A stretch of 64,000 nucleotides of DNA from an uncultured Eubacteriales bacterium. GTDB lineage: Bacteria; Bacillota; Clostridia; Lachnospirales; Lachnospiraceae. The notes beneath the pieces were generated by a model, which did not search any database, was not told the origin of the DNA, and saw nothing but the letters and a program-made list of their open reading frames with translations. The DNA lies in NCBI GenBank assembly GCA_900315305.1, contig OMYS01000014.1:1-64000 (forward strand), given 5' to 3'. Below are positions 24,971 to 35,175 of the stretch, piece by piece. The position numbers and the translations under genes are program-made. Numbering within the stretch: the stretch's first letter is position 1; each line of letters opens with the position of its first letter.

Positions 24971-26173
24971 ATGTGGAAGAGATTTAGAACAAAAAGAAAC
25001 TTCCGGGCGGATTATTATGACTACGGACTTTTGACATCAGTCATTTTGCTGACGGGCTTCGGACTGGTGATCCTGTACAGTGCGACGGCGTACACGTCAC
25101 AGGTTCGATATGGCAACGACCTGCATTTTTTCGGAAAGCAGGCGGGCATATCGGCCCTTGCGCTTATCGGGGCCGTGATTCTGTCGATGATACTTGACTA
25201 CCACATCCTCTGGAAGGCCGGGGGCATGCTGTATATCCTGTCACTTGTACTTGTTATGCTGACAAAGTCGCCGCTCGGAAAGACCGTGAATGGTGCGCGG
25301 CGCTGGATCAATCTCGGTCAGCTCAGCTTTCAGCCGGCGGAGCTTGCGAAGATCGCCGTGATTGTGTATATTCCAATCTGGATCGTGAAGATGGGGCGGA
25401 AGTACAAGGGAGTAAAGGCTATTATTTTCCCCTTGTGTCTGGGAGCCGTTCAGTCGCTGTGTGTGTTTTTCTTCACACAGAATCTGAGCACTGCAATTAT
25501 TATTCTGGGAATCGCGGTCACGATCATTTTTATTGCGCATCCGAACACGAAGGCCTTTCTCATTGCGGCTGCCATTATTGTGGCCTTTGTGGCCTTTTGC
25601 GTCTGGCTAATCGGTACGCATGAGATTGGAGGAAGCTTCCGGTTCAGCCGGATCCAGGTGTGGCTCCATCCCGAGAAGTATTCGTCGAGCGGAGGCTATC
25701 AGATCCTGCAGGCGCTCTACGCGATCGGCAGCGGCGGTCTTCTGGGCAAGGGACTCGGCAACAGCACGCAGAAGCTGGGAGCTGTGCCGGAGGCTGAAAA
25801 TGATATGATTTTTTCAATTATCTGCGAGGAGCTGGGCATAGTCGGCGGCATCATCGTGGTGCTGCTCTTCATTTATCTGCTGTACCGCCTGTTCATCATC
25901 GCGCAGAACGCGCCGGATCTGTACGGCTCACTGATTGTGACAGGAATTTTTGCGCACATAGCGCTGCAGGTGATTTTGAATATCAGCGTTGTGCTGAACC
26001 TGATACCGACGACAGGAGTGACACTGCCCTTTGTCAGCTATGGCGGGACATCGGTGGTGTTCCTGATGCTTGAAATGGCGATTGCGCTGTCCGTCTCTAT
26101 GCGGATCCGCTTCCGGGAGGCCAGACCGAATCTGTGGGGAGAAATTGCGGACGAGGTACGGGAAAGCTCGTGA
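24971..26173 (+). CDS. FtsW/RodA/SpoVE-family peptidoglycan glycosyltransferase
   Basis: SEDS proteins polymerise glycan strands from lipid II together with a class B penicillin-binding protein. This 400-residue protein has about ten membrane segments and the family landmarks GARRWINLGQLSFQPAELAK, then HPEKYSSSGGYQILQALYAI, PEAENDMIFSIICEELG and the final TGVTLPFVSYGGTS. Whether it is the division (FtsW), elongation (RodA) or spore (SpoVE) form cannot be decided; no mur or mre genes are nearby. Start ATG 24971 was chosen over GTG 24950, which overlaps the preceding gene; neither has a strong ribosome site. Confidence 0.92.
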   Translation: MWKRFRTKRNFRADYYDYGLLTSVILLTGFGLVILYSATAYTSQVRYGNDLHFFGKQAGISALALIGAVILSMILDYHILWKAGGMLYILSLVLVMLTKSPLGKTVNGARRWINLGQLSFQPAELAKIAVIVYIPIWIVKMGRKYKGVKAIIFPLCLGAVQSLCVFFFTQNLSTAIIILGIAVTIIFIAHPNTKAFLIAAAIIVAFVAFCVWLIGTHEIGGSFRFSRIQVWLHPEKYSSSGGYQILQALYAIGSGGLLGKGLGNSTQKLGAVPEAENDMIFSIICEELGIVGGIIVVLLFIYLLYRLFIIAQNAPDLYGSLIVTGIFAHIALQVILNISVVLNLIPTTGVTLPFVSYGGTSVVFLMLEMAIALSVSMRIRFREARPNLWGEIADEVRESS

Positions 26174-26313
26174 GGTTCTGCGGCCGGACGGATACCGTAT
26201 ATTATGGCCCGCAGCGTCTTGTGAGAGATTAGATAAACACGTTATATATGGCAGCCCGCAATGCGTTGGATGCCGAGGCGGGATGCATGAATCAATGGAA
26301 AGGAGCTGGAATT

Positions 26314-26547
26314 ATGCTTGAGAAGATGAAAAAGTACATTGCGGAACAGCTGAATGTCGAGGAGGATGAGATCGGTATGGACACCGATTTCAAGGATGAT
26401 CTGGGAGCGGACTCCCTTGATCTCTACGAGCTCGCCATGAATCTTGAGGATGAGTATTCCATTGAGATTCCGATCGACGACCTTCAGAAGATGCACACGG
26501 TCGGCGATGTCATCACATATCTGAATGAGCACGGTATCGACGAGTAA
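26314..26547 (+). CDS. acpP: Acyl carrier protein
   Basis: A 77-residue acidic protein with the phosphopantetheine attachment site GADSLD (Ser34). It carries growing acyl chains in fatty-acid synthesis or a related pathway. Start ATG 26314 is preceded by GGAAAGGAG; a longer in-frame reading to 26248 is not supported. No other fab genes are adjacent, but a Sfp-type phosphopantetheinyl transferase gene that could activate it lies 2.2 kb downstream in the same gene chain. Confidence 0.93.
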   Translation: MLEKMKKYIAEQLNVEEDEIGMDTDFKDDLGADSLDLYELAMNLEDEYSIEIPIDDLQKMHTVGDVITYLNEHGIDE

Positions 26548-26565
26548 TACCGGGAAGGAGACAGC

Positions 26566-27291
26566 ATGGATCTTGGTACGCTTCGCAGAGAGATCCGGGA
26601 AAGCAGTCACATCGTCTGTCTGCTGGGACTCAGTGTCGCCAGTGACTGCGGATGCTTCAACTATCGTGACAGTGACAACGCCTATGCCGTAGAGACGAAA
26701 TATGGCTACTCGCCGGAGGAAATTTTTTCGGCCCAGTTTTTCAACACGCGGCCGAAGATGTTCTTTGATTATTATCACGAGGATATTCTGGGCAAGCTCG
26801 GAACGCCGGGACCGGCGCTGGAGACACTCCGCCGCCTCGAGGATGAGCGGCGCGTCCAGTCTGTAATCACGCGGTCCATCTACGGGCTGCCCGGACGGGC
26901 GGGAATCCGCCGGTACATCGAGATGCACGGAAGTGTCTATCAGAACCACTGCCCGCACTGCGGGGCAAAGTTTCCGATTGAGTTCATGATGCAGGCAGAG
27001 GGCATTCCGCTCTGTCCGCACTGCGGCAGCGTCGTGCGCCCCGATATTGTGCTTGACGGGGAAATGATCCCGAACTCGCTGGTCACCGCGTCCGCGAGTG
27101 AGGTGGAGAGAGCGGACACGCTTCTCATTCTGGGTTGCTCGATGAAAGCGACTCTTGTGAGAAATGCAATCAGCTATTTTGACGGAAAACGTATTATTCT
27201 AATCAATGAGGAGGAGAACTCCTCGGACAGAGCGGCAGACCTTGTCTTTCACGGAAAGCCGCGCGATATTCTTCCGGGGATTTATACATGA
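26566..27291 (+). CDS. Degenerate Sir2-family protein
   Basis: A 241-residue protein with the sirtuin outline: a Rossmann-like start, the catalytic-type His in [13 protein letters not shown] (His121), and a zinc site of two CPHC pairs (about residues 127-130 and 145-148). The NAD-binding motifs are altered: GAGxS reads LGLSVAS, the TQNID motif reads TRSIYG (about 102-107), and GTS reads GCS. The Asn and Asp needed for deacylation are missing. Annotation tools would call it a NAD-dependent deacetylase, but activity is doubtful; it may bind a nucleotide or protein. It starts 18 bases after acpP and overlaps gltX by four. Confidence 0.82.
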   Translation: MDLGTLRREIRESSHIVCLLGLSVASDCGCFNYRDSDNAYAVETKYGYSPEEIFSAQFFNTRPKMFFDYYHEDILGKLGTPGPALETLRRLEDERRVQSVITRSIYGLPGRAGIRRYIEMHGSVYQNHCPHCGAKFPIEFMMQAEGIPLCPHCGSVVRPDIVLDGEMIPNSLVTASASEVERADTLLILGCSMKATLVRNAISYFDGKRIILINEEENSSDRAADLVFHGKPRDILPGIYT

Positions 27292-28757
27292 CTATGGTAA
27301 AAACCAGATTTGCACCGAGTCCGACAGGCAGAATGCATGTCGGCAATCTTCGCACAGCTCTTTATTCCTATCTGATCGCAAAGCATGCGGGAGGCACGTT
27401 TATGCTCCGCATCGAGGACACCGATCAGGAGCGGTTCGTCGAAGGTGCAGTAGACATTATCAACCAGACACTGAAGGATGCCGGCATCGAATATGACGAG
27501 GGCCCGGACAAGGACGGCGGCGTCGGACCGTATGTCCAGTCCGAGCGCTGCAGACAGGGCATCTATCAGAAATATGCCGAGGAGCTGATCAAAAAGGGCA
27601 AGGCGTATTACTGCTTCTGCACGAAGGAGAGACTCGACTCGCTCCGGACGGAGGTTGGCGGCAAGGAGATCAGCCGCTATGACAAGCACTGTCTGCATTT
27701 GACGAAGGAGGAGATCGAGGAGAAGCTTAAGGCAGGCGTTCCGCATGTCGTCCGCCTCAATGTCCCGCTCGAGGGAACGACGACGTTCCACGACGATATC
27801 TACGGGGACATCACGGTGGAAAATGCCGAGCTTGACGACATGATCCTGATCAAGTCCGACGGCTTCCCGACCTATAACTTTGCCAATGTCGTTGACGACC
27901 ATCTGATGGGCGTGACGCATGTCGTCCGCGGAAATGAGTATCTCTCCTCAAGCCCGAAGTACAACCTTCTCTATGAGGCGTTCGGGTGGGAGGTGCCCGT
28001 GTATGTCCACTGCCCGTTGATCACCGATGAGCATCACAATAAGCTGAGCAAGCGCTCCGGTCACTCCTCCTTTGAGGACCTGGTGGACCAGGGGTATCTT
28101 CCGGAGGCTATTGTCAATTACACGGCCCTGCTCGGCTGGAACCCGCCGGACAATCAGGAGATCATGTCTCTCGATGATCTGGTCAGGAAGTTTGACTACA
28201 CGAAGATCAACAAGTCGCCGGCTGTCTTTGACATCGGAAAGCTTCGCTGGATGAACGGCGAGTATCTGAGAAAGCTTACGCCGGAGGAGTTCCTTGAGAA
28301 GGCGCGTCCCGCGATCGAGGCGGCTGTCCCGGGCATCGATCCGGCAGTCCTCGCCCCGCTGGCCCAGAGCCGCATCGAGAATTTCGATGAGATCGGTGAT
28401 CTGCTCGGATTCTTCCGGGAGGTGCCGGACTACGATCTCTCCATGTACACGCACAAGAAAATGAAGACTACGCCGGAGCTCTCCCTTGCGGTTCTTGAAA
28501 AGGTGCTGCCGGTTCTTGAAAAGGCTCCTTCTTTCTCCAACGACGCGCTGTTTGCGGAACTGAAGTCTTTTGCGGCGGAAAACGGTTGGAAGAACGGACA
28601 GGTCATGTGGCCGATCCGCACGGCGGTGTCCGGAAAGCAGACGACACCGGGTGGTGCGACGCAGCTTCTTGAGATTCTTGGAAAGGATGAATCGCTGAAG
28701 AGAATCCATGCGGCGATTCAGAGGCTCTCGGATTATGTGGATAGCAGAAAGCAGTGA
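27288..28757 (+). CDS. gltX: Glutamate-tRNA ligase
   Basis: GluRS charges tRNA(Glu), and in bacteria lacking GlnRS also tRNA(Gln). The 489-residue class I enzyme has the HIGH-type motif in [16 protein letters not shown] near the N-terminus, RIEDTDQER, and the KMSKS-type KLSKR in [10 protein letters not shown]. Length is normal. Translation probably starts at ATG 27288, which overlaps the sirtuin-like stop (ATGA), or two codons later at 27294. The downstream transferase gene overlaps its last 23 bases. Confidence 0.96.
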   Translation: MTMVKTRFAPSPTGRMHVGNLRTALYSYLIAKHAGGTFMLRIEDTDQERFVEGAVDIINQTLKDAGIEYDEGPDKDGGVGPYVQSERCRQGIYQKYAEELIKKGKAYYCFCTKERLDSLRTEVGGKEISRYDKHCLHLTKEEIEEKLKAGVPHVVRLNVPLEGTTTFHDDIYGDITVENAELDDMILIKSDGFPTYNFANVVDDHLMGVTHVVRGNEYLSSSPKYNLLYEAFGWEVPVYVHCPLITDEHHNKLSKRSGHSSFEDLVDQGYLPEAIVNYTALLGWNPPDNQEIMSLDDLVRKFDYTKINKSPAVFDIGKLRWMNGEYLRKLTPEEFLEKARPAIEAAVPGIDPAVLAPLAQSRIENFDEIGDLLGFFREVPDYDLSMYTHKKMKTTPELSLAVLEKVLPVLEKAPSFSNDALFAELKSFAAENGWKNGQVMWPIRTAVSGKQTTPGGATQLLEILGKDESLKRIHAAIQRLSDYVDSRKQ

Positions 28758-29301
28758 CAGGATCGCCGGCGTATATTATCTGAGGCTTGCACACGCAAAG
28801 GAGATGACCCATCAGGAGATCAGCGCCAGAGGCAATGATCTTCTGATGTATGCGCTCGCAAAGAGGTATGGGATCCAGAGAGAGGACTGTGTGCTCGCGC
28901 AGGCGGAGCACGGGAAGCCCTATCTTCAGAATTATCCCGATATTCATTTTAATATCAGCAACTCCGGATGCTACATCGTGCTCGCGGTCTCACCGCACAG
29001 GGTCGGTATAGATATCCAGGAAAAAAAGGTAACAGACATCGACAAGCTGGGAAAACGCGTATTTTCGGTCGACGACTACAGAAAATTCCTTGCCTCCGAG
29101 GACAGGCAGGACAGGTTTTTCAGGGAGTGGGTGCGCAAGGAGGCGTATGTGAAATGGACGGGCGAGGGCCTGCTCCGGAGCCTCCGCGACCTGCCGATGG
29201 ACGGGTGGTCCCAGTTTATCTATGTGGACAGGGAGTATTTCTGCGCCATTCAGTCGGATCTGCCGCTAACACTTGAGATCGAGGAAGTAACGAATTTATG
29301 A
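28735..29301 (+). CDS. 4'-phosphopantetheinyl transferase, Sfp type
   Basis: This enzyme moves phosphopantetheine from CoA to a Ser of carrier proteins. The 188-residue protein has the two family motifs: [10 protein letters not shown] (metal-binding Asp) and [18 protein letters not shown]. It is shorter than classical Sfp but typical of clostridial forms. Start ATG 28735 lies inside the end of gltX, and its stop overlaps prfC, so it is translationally coupled to both. acpP upstream in the chain is an obvious candidate substrate. Confidence 0.9.
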   Translation: MWIAESSDRIAGVYYLRLAHAKEMTHQEISARGNDLLMYALAKRYGIQREDCVLAQAEHGKPYLQNYPDIHFNISNSGCYIVLAVSPHRVGIDIQEKKVTDIDKLGKRVFSVDDYRKFLASEDRQDRFFREWVRKEAYVKWTGEGLLRSLRDLPMDGWSQFIYVDREYFCAIQSDLPLTLEIEEVTNL

Positions 29302-30893
29302 ATGAAATTGAAAGACGACGTACATTTGCCATTATTTCACACCCGGACGCCGGCAAGACGACGCTGACGGAGAAGTTCCTTCTCTACGGCGGGGCCATCA
29401 ATCTGGCGGGATCGGTCAAGGGCAAAGCTACGGCGAGACATGCCGTGTCCGACTGGATGGAGATTGAGAAACAGAGAGGTATTTCCGTCACTTCATCGGT
29501 TCTGCAGTTCGGCTATGAGGGATACTGCATCAACATCCTGGATACGCCGGGCCACCAGGACTTCTCGGAGGACACCTATCGTACACTGATGGCGGCGGAT
29601 TCGGCTGTCATGGTCATCGACGGCGCGAAAGGCGTCGAGCCGCAGACAAGAAAGCTGTTCAAGGTCTGCGCGAGGCGCCACATTCCGATATTCACCTTTA
29701 TCAACAAGATGGACCGCGACGCGCGGGATCCGTTCGAGCTCACGGATGAGATTGAGAGCGAGCTCGGTATCCCGTGCTGCCCGGTGAACTGGCCGATCGG
29801 CTCAGGCAAGGGATTCAAGGGCGTCTATGACAGAAAGACGCGCAAGGTGCTCATTTTCAGTGACACACAGAAAGGAACCAGAGAGGGAACGGAGCTTGAC
29901 ATCGACATCGATGATCCGGAACTTCTCAAGTACGTCTCGGAGGAAGAGGTGGAAAATCTGAAGGGCGAGATCGAACTGCTCGACGGCGCCTCCGTGGAAT
30001 TTGATCAGGACAAGGTCAGCCGCGGAAAGATTTCCCCGGTTTTCTTCGGATCTGCGCTCACGAACTTCGGCGTTGAGACTTTTCTTCAGCATTTCCTCGC
30101 CATGAGCTCCGCGCCGCTCCCACGCATGTCCGACCAGGGGCTGATTGACCCGGAGAAGAACGACTTCTCCGCGTTTGTTTTTAAGATTCAGGCAAATATG
30201 AACAAGAACCACCGTGACCGGATCGCGTTCATGCGCATCGTCTCAGGTCACTATGACGCGAACATGGAAGTGTGGCATGTCCAGGGGCAGCGGAAGGCAC
30301 GCCTCAGCCAGCCGCAGCAGATGATGGCCGAGGAGCGCCATATCGTGTCGGAGGCATGGGCCGGCGACATCATCGGCGTGTTCGATCCAGGCATCTTCTC
30401 GATCGGAGACACCGTGGAGGCACCGGGGAACACCTTCCGTTTCGGGGGAATCCCGACTTTCTCGCCGGAGCATTTTGCGCGGATACGTCAGGTCGACACG
30501 ATGAAGCGCAAGCAGTTTACAAAGGGAATTGAGGAGATCGCCCAGGAGGGCGCGATCCAGGTCTTCCAGGAGTACAACACGGGCATGGAGGAGATTATTG
30601 TCGGTGTTGTCGGTGTCCTGCAGCTCGATGTCCTGAAGTACCGCCTCGAACACGAGTACAACGTTGACATTTACATGGACACTCTTCCGTACGAGTACAT
30701 TCGCTGGATCGAGAATCCGGACGATGTCGATGTGGAGAACCTCGAGGGGACGACTGATATGAAGAAGATCAAGGACATGCATGGAAATCCGCTTCTTCTC
30801 TTTGTCCACGAGTGGAGCGTCGGTATGACGCTTGACCGAAACAAGAACCTGAAGCTGTCGGAGTTCGGCGGCTGGGATGACGACGGGGAGTGA
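29298..30893 (+). CDS. prfC: Peptide chain release factor 3
   Basis: RF3 is a GTPase that ejects RF1/RF2 from the ribosome after termination. The 531-residue protein has the P-loop SHPDAGKTTLTEKF (residues about 14-27), the switch II DTPGHQDF, the NKMD guanine motif in FINKMDRDARDP, and the RF3-type QRGISVTSSV. Length fits RF3 and excludes EF-G. It overlaps the preceding gene by four bases and ends the acpP-prfC chain. Confidence 0.97.
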   Translation: MNEIERRRTFAIISHPDAGKTTLTEKFLLYGGAINLAGSVKGKATARHAVSDWMEIEKQRGISVTSSVLQFGYEGYCINILDTPGHQDFSEDTYRTLMAADSAVMVIDGAKGVEPQTRKLFKVCARRHIPIFTFINKMDRDARDPFELTDEIESELGIPCCPVNWPIGSGKGFKGVYDRKTRKVLIFSDTQKGTREGTELDIDIDDPELLKYVSEEEVENLKGEIELLDGASVEFDQDKVSRGKISPVFFGSALTNFGVETFLQHFLAMSSAPLPRMSDQGLIDPEKNDFSAFVFKIQANMNKNHRDRIAFMRIVSGHYDANMEVWHVQGQRKARLSQPQQMMAEERHIVSEAWAGDIIGVFDPGIFSIGDTVEAPGNTFRFGGIPTFSPEHFARIRQVDTMKRKQFTKGIEEIAQEGAIQVFQEYNTGMEEIIVGVVGVLQLDVLKYRLEHEYNVDIYMDTLPYEYIRWIENPDDVDVENLEGTTDMKKIKDMHGNPLLLFVHEWSVGMTLDRNKNLKLSEFGGWDDDGE

Positions 30894-30969
30894 CCGCGCG
30901 GCCGGTTGAATTTCCGCGCGGCCCCATGTATAATGAGGGCAATCTGAGAGAATCGCGAGGTACAAATCT

Positions 30970-31353
30970 ATGGCTGAAAATCGCAATACATATACGTTAA
31001 AGAATGATGCGGGCAGAGGAACGGTCAAGGTCGCTGAGGAGGTCGTAGCGGTTATTGCCGGCCTCGCCGCCACAGAGGTGAAGGGCGTCGCGTCGATCGC
31101 AGGCGGAATCACCGGAAAGATTCTCGCCCGGAAGGGCATCAAGGCGCTCTCGAGAGGCGTCCATGTCGATGTGAAGGACAATGCCGTCACAGTCGATCTT
31201 GTGCTTGAGCTCGACTACGGCTTCAGCATCCCGGAGGTGGGCGCTGAGGTGCAGGAGAAGGTAAAGAGCACCATCGAGACGATGACCGGCCTTCAGGTGG
31301 AAAATGTCAATATTTCCGTCGCTGACGTCGCTGTTGATGACGGGGAGCAGTGA
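30970..31353 (+). CDS. Asp23/Gls24 envelope stress family protein
   Basis: A 127-residue protein with the family's GTVKVAEEVVAVIAGLAATE, then GVASIAGG and a late LQVENVNISVADV. Asp23/Gls24 proteins associate with the membrane in Firmicutes and respond to alkaline or envelope stress; exact biochemical action is unknown. It precedes nusB, a frequent arrangement in Clostridia. The gap to nusB (31354-31472) shows no gene or terminator, so the two may share a transcript. Confidence 0.92.
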   Translation: MAENRNTYTLKNDAGRGTVKVAEEVVAVIAGLAATEVKGVASIAGGITGKILARKGIKALSRGVHVDVKDNAVTVDLVLELDYGFSIPEVGAEVQEKVKSTIETMTGLQVENVNISVADVAVDDGEQ

Positions 31354-31472
31354 GAAGCTCCGGGCTTATCAGGCGGCAGAGGACAGGAGACCTGCTGCTT
31401 CGCGGAGCGGTCCCAGGCGGGAAATGAATCTCTCCCGGAGCAGCATCAGAAATAGAATTTCGGAGAACAAAA

Positions 31473-31874
31473 GTGAGCAGAAGAAAACTTCGCGAGCATT
31501 TATTTAAACTGATTTATCTCACTGCATTCAACAGCAGTGAGGAGATGCCGGAGCAGGCAAAGCTGTATCTCGACGGCATCGAGGACCTGGACGAGAAGGA
31601 CAGGGCGTTCCTTGAGCAGAGATGGCAGGCGGTGAGCAGCAAGGAGAAGGACATCGATGACCTGCTGAACAGCACGGCGCGCGGCTGGAAGACGAGCCGC
31701 TTCGGCAGCTGCGACCTTGCGATCCTCCGCGTCGCCGTCTATGAAATGAAGTACGACGACACGATCCCGGAGGGAGTTGCGATCAACGAGGCGGTCGAAC
31801 TGGCAAAGCAGTACGGCGGAAGTGAATCGCCGGCCTTTATCAATGGGATTCTCGGCGAGATTGCACGGTCATGA
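31473..31874 (+). CDS. nusB: Transcription antitermination factor NusB
   Basis: NusB joins NusE (S10) on boxA RNA to prevent early termination in rRNA operons. The 133-residue all-helical protein begins [15 protein letters not shown] (with GTG start) and ends with the conserved [18 protein letters not shown] and [10 protein letters not shown]. Length is normal. The ribosome site is weak (GGAGAACAAAA). Its stop overlaps the xseA start. Confidence 0.94.
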   Translation: MSRRKLREHLFKLIYLTAFNSSEEMPEQAKLYLDGIEDLDEKDRAFLEQRWQAVSSKEKDIDDLLNSTARGWKTSRFGSCDLAILRVAVYEMKYDDTIPEGVAINEAVELAKQYGGSESPAFINGILGEIARS

Positions 31875-33274
31875 CCGGCAGGCACATCTATTCGGTCGGA
31901 GAGATCAACCGCTACATCCGGAATATGTTTGCGGGTGACGGCATTCTCTCTGCCATATTCATCCGGGGAGAGGTATCAAACTGCAAATACCATTCCTCGG
32001 GTCATATCTATTTTTCCCTGAAGGACGCAAAGGGCGCGATGTCCTGCGTCATGTTCGCCGGTGACCGCCGGGGCCTCCCCTTCCGGATGAAGGACGGGGA
32101 CAAGGTCGTCGTCGGAGGCCGCGTGGATGTCTATGAGCGAGACGGGCGGTACCAGCTGTACGCAAAGGAAATCCGCCTCGAGGGCGAGGGAATTCTGTAC
32201 GAGCGCTTCATGAAAATGAAGAACGAGCTCGGGGAACTCGGCATGTTCGACGTATCCTATAAAAAGCCGATTCCGAAGTATGCAATGAACATAGGCGTTG
32301 TCACCGCCCCGACCGGAGCGGCGATTCGCGATATCCAGAACATTTCCCACAGAAGAAATCCATACGTGCAGGTCATTTTGTACCCGGCACTCGTCCAGGG
32401 TGAGGGCGCGAAGGATTCCATCGTGGAGGGGATTCGTGTCCTGGACAGTCTGGGACTCGACTGCATCATTGTCGGCCGCGGCGGAGGCTCGCTCGAGGAT
32501 TTGTGGGCCTTTAATGAGCGGGAGGTTGCGGAGGCGATTTTTGCCTGCGAGACGCCGGTCATTTCCGCTGTCGGGCACGAGACGGACGTGACAATCGCGG
32601 ATTACGTGGCGGACCTGCGCGCACCGACGCCGTCGGCCGCCGCAGAGCTCGCAGTATTCGATCTCGGTGAATTCAGAAAGAAGCTGGACCGGTATGCAGA
32701 TTCTCTGGAGCGTCTCACGAGCGGCCGCATCCGTCAGGACCTGCGCCGCGCGGAGTGGTATGAGGCAAGGCTTAAGGCTTCATCGCCGGGAGCCCGTCTC
32801 AATAATGAAAAATTCAGGCAGGCACAGCTCACAGACCGCTTTGACCGTGCGATCCGCGTGAAGCTGCAGGCTGCGTCCGGGAGAGCGGAGCGCTATCCGG
32901 AGCTTCTTCAGCGGGCCATGGATGAGAAAATAAGAGGCGCGAAGGCAAGGCGAGATGATCTCGGGGAGCGGCTGGAAAGAGGCGCGAAGGGAGCTCTTGC
33001 GCGGGATGAGAAGCGCGCCGATCTGTATCTTGCAAGGCTTGACAGCCTGAATCCCGTGAAGCAGCTGACGAGAGGCTTCTCATTTGTCACGGAGGAGGAC
33101 GGCCACGCCCTGACAAGAGTTGCGCAGGCAAAACCGGGAGACCGGATCAGAATCTATGTGACGGACGGAGTGATCCGTTCCGAGGTGACAGGCACGGAGC
33201 GCGTAAATTCGGAGAAACAGGGACCGGAGGAAGGTGCTCCGGCAAAAAATACGGAGAACACGCATGGAGAATAA
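31871..33274 (+). CDS. xseA: Exodeoxyribonuclease VII large subunit
   Basis: XseA is the catalytic subunit of exonuclease VII, which trims single-stranded DNA. The 467-residue protein begins with an OB-fold ([20 protein letters not shown]), followed by the nuclease core with [29 protein letters not shown] and [17 protein letters not shown] long charged coiled-coil follows. It overlaps nusB by four bases and xseB by eleven. Confidence 0.96.
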   Translation: MTGRHIYSVGEINRYIRNMFAGDGILSAIFIRGEVSNCKYHSSGHIYFSLKDAKGAMSCVMFAGDRRGLPFRMKDGDKVVVGGRVDVYERDGRYQLYAKEIRLEGEGILYERFMKMKNELGELGMFDVSYKKPIPKYAMNIGVVTAPTGAAIRDIQNISHRRNPYVQVILYPALVQGEGAKDSIVEGIRVLDSLGLDCIIVGRGGGSLEDLWAFNEREVAEAIFACETPVISAVGHETDVTIADYVADLRAPTPSAAAELAVFDLGEFRKKLDRYADSLERLTSGRIRQDLRRAEWYEARLKASSPGARLNNEKFRQAQLTDRFDRAIRVKLQAASGRAERYPELLQRAMDEKIRGAKARRDDLGERLERGAKGALARDEKRADLYLARLDSLNPVKQLTRGFSFVTEEDGHALTRVAQAKPGDRIRIYVTDGVIRSEVTGTERVNSEKQGPEEGAPAKNTENTHGE

Positions 33275-33503
33275 GACACAGAAGAACGAGGAAGGCACGG
33301 AGCAGCTGACGGTTGAGGAGAGCTTTGCAAGGCTCGATGAGATGGTAAAGCGCCTCGAGTCGGAGGACGTCCCTCTCGAGGAGAGCTTCCGCCTCTATCA
33401 GGAGGGCATGAAGCTCCTGAAGGACGTGAGCGGCCGGATCATGACATACGAGAAGAAAATGCAGGTCCTTTCCGGGGACGGTACGCTGGAAGACCTGGAC
33501 TGA
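33264..33503 (+). CDS. xseB: Exodeoxyribonuclease VII small subunit
   Basis: XseB binds in several copies to XseA and is needed for activity. The 79-residue protein has the typical SFARLDEMVKRLESEDVPLE and SFRLYQEGMKLL. Start ATG 33264 lies within the end of xseA; the codon at 33234 is an extension into xseA and is rejected. In many Clostridia ispA and dxs come next; here tlyA follows after 14 bases. Confidence 0.94.
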   Translation: MENKTQKNEEGTEQLTVEESFARLDEMVKRLESEDVPLEESFRLYQEGMKLLKDVSGRIMTYEKKMQVLSGDGTLEDLD

Positions 33504-33517
33504 AGGGAGCGCCGGAC

Positions 33518-34330
33518 ATGAAAAAGAGACTGGACATACTGATGACGGAGCAGGGGCTTGCGGCGTCCCGCGAGAAGGCGAAGGCGCTCATCATGGAGGG
33601 CATCGTCTACGTTGACGGCAGGCGGTGCGACAAGGCGGGCACTTCATTTGAAGAGACGGCTAAGATCGAGGTGCGCGGCACGAAGCTCCGCTATGTGAGC
33701 CGGGGAGGACTGAAGCTCGAGAAGGCGCTCAAGGTCTTTCCGATCTCGGTGGAAGGAAAGAACTGCCTCGATATCGGGAGCTCGACGGGAGGCTTTACGG
33801 ACTGCATGCTGCAGAACGGGGCAAAGCACGTGTGGTCCATCGACGTCGGCCGCGGTCAGCTGGACTGGGGACTCAGAAATGACCCGCGCGTGACGAGCAT
33901 GGAGAAGACGAATATCCGCTATGTGCTGCCGGAGCAGATCGGGACGCCGGCGGAATTTGCGAGCATCGATGTCAGCTTCATTTCCCTCATCAAGGTGCTT
34001 CTTCCGGCCCGGAACCTTCTCACAGAGGACGGGCAGATCGTCTGCCTGATCAAGCCGCAGTTTGAGGCGGGGAGAGAGAAGGTCGGAAAGCACGGCGTGG
34101 TCCGCGATCCGGAGGTTCACAGAGAGGTCATCAGCAGGGTGACGGAATACGCGGCATCCATCGGCCTCATGCCGCAGATGCTTGATTTCTCCCCGATCAA
34201 GGGACCGGAGGGCAATATCGAGTACCTGTGCCTCCTCAGCCGCGCAGCGGAAGAAAACCGCGTGAGCGGAGAGATGATTGACGCCGTCGTCGAAGAGGCG
34301 CACGCGGCCCTTGACAGGAAGGAGTCATGA
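33518..34330 (+). CDS. tlyA: TlyA family RNA methyltransferase
   Basis: TlyA proteins 2'-O-methylate cytidines in rRNA. The 270-residue protein begins with an S4-type RNA-binding domain (RLDILMTEQGLAASREKAKA) and continues with a FtsJ-like methyltransferase: LDIGSSTGGFTDCMLQ as the SAM-binding loop, then VWSIDVGRGQLDW and CLIKPQFEAGRE. Length is normal. It follows xseB closely and precedes nadK, the standard Firmicutes order. Older names call it a haemolysin, which is misleading. Confidence 0.93.
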   Translation: MKKRLDILMTEQGLAASREKAKALIMEGIVYVDGRRCDKAGTSFEETAKIEVRGTKLRYVSRGGLKLEKALKVFPISVEGKNCLDIGSSTGGFTDCMLQNGAKHVWSIDVGRGQLDWGLRNDPRVTSMEKTNIRYVLPEQIGTPAEFASIDVSFISLIKVLLPARNLLTEDGQIVCLIKPQFEAGREKVGKHGVVRDPEVHREVISRVTEYAASIGLMPQMLDFSPIKGPEGNIEYLCLLSRAAEENRVSGEMIDAVVEEAHAALDRKES

Positions 34331-34331
34331 C

Positions 34332-35159
34332 ATGGAACGGTTCGCGCTGATCCGCAATGTGACAAATGAGGAGACAGCCGTCGTCGCCGCTTCCATCATA
34401 GACTATCTCCATGAGAGGGGCTGCCTGTGCACCGTATCTGATGAGGAAACGGACGTGCCGGATTCGACGCAGTGCGTGATTGTGCTCGGCGGCGACGGCA
34501 CCCTGCTCAGGGCGGCCCAGAAGATCTTCCGCCGCGAGATTCCGATTATCGGCATCAACATGGGGACAATCGGATATCTGGCTGAGGTCGAGCGGCGCAA
34601 CATGAAGGACGCAATTGACCGTTTGATCAGCGGAGACTTTTCCATCGAGGAGCGCATGATGCTCCGCGGAAAGATCATCCGCGCGGATCAGGAGATCTAC
34701 TCGGACGTCGCGCTCAATGACATTGTGCTCTCAAGGAGCAAGCCGCTCCGCGGCCTCCGGTATGTCAACTCGGTCAACGGAAAGTACCTGAATACCTATG
34801 CGGCGGACGGCATCATCGTGGCGACGGCGACCGGGTCGACGGGGTACAATCTGTCCGTCGGGGGACCGATTGTCTCGCCGGAGGCGCAGATTCTTCTGCT
34901 CACGCCGATTGCTGCGCATTCCCTGATTTCACGCAGCATCGTGCTCCCGGGAACCGATCAGATTTCGATCGAGATCGCGGAGGGAAAAATGGGAGCACTG
35001 GAGGAGGCAGTCAGAGTCAGCTTCGACGGCGGTTCACCGATCGCACTGAATATCGGGGACCGCGTGACGATCCGCCGGTCAAAGTGGCACACGAGACTCG
35101 TCAAAATGAAGAATACGAGCTTCCTTGAGACGCTCCGTTATAAAATGAGAGAGGCGTGA
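34332..35159 (+). CDS. nadK: NAD kinase
   Basis: NadK phosphorylates NAD to NADP. The 275-residue protein has the GGDGTLLRA motif (about residues 53-61), the INMGTIGYLAEVE stretch and the second NAD-binding block ADGIIVATATGSTGYNLSVG. Start ATG 34332 is one base after the tlyA stop; an in-frame codon at 34278 lies inside tlyA and is rejected. Length is normal. Confidence 0.95.
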   Translation: MERFALIRNVTNEETAVVAASIIDYLHERGCLCTVSDEETDVPDSTQCVIVLGGDGTLLRAAQKIFRREIPIIGINMGTIGYLAEVERRNMKDAIDRLISGDFSIEERMMLRGKIIRADQEIYSDVALNDIVLSRSKPLRGLRYVNSVNGKYLNTYAADGIIVATATGSTGYNLSVGGPIVSPEAQILLLTPIAAHSLISRSIVLPGTDQISIEIAEGKMGALEEAVRVSFDGGSPIALNIGDRVTIRRSKWHTRLVKMKNTSFLETLRYKMREA

Positions 35160-35175
35160 GATCCGGAGGGACGGT

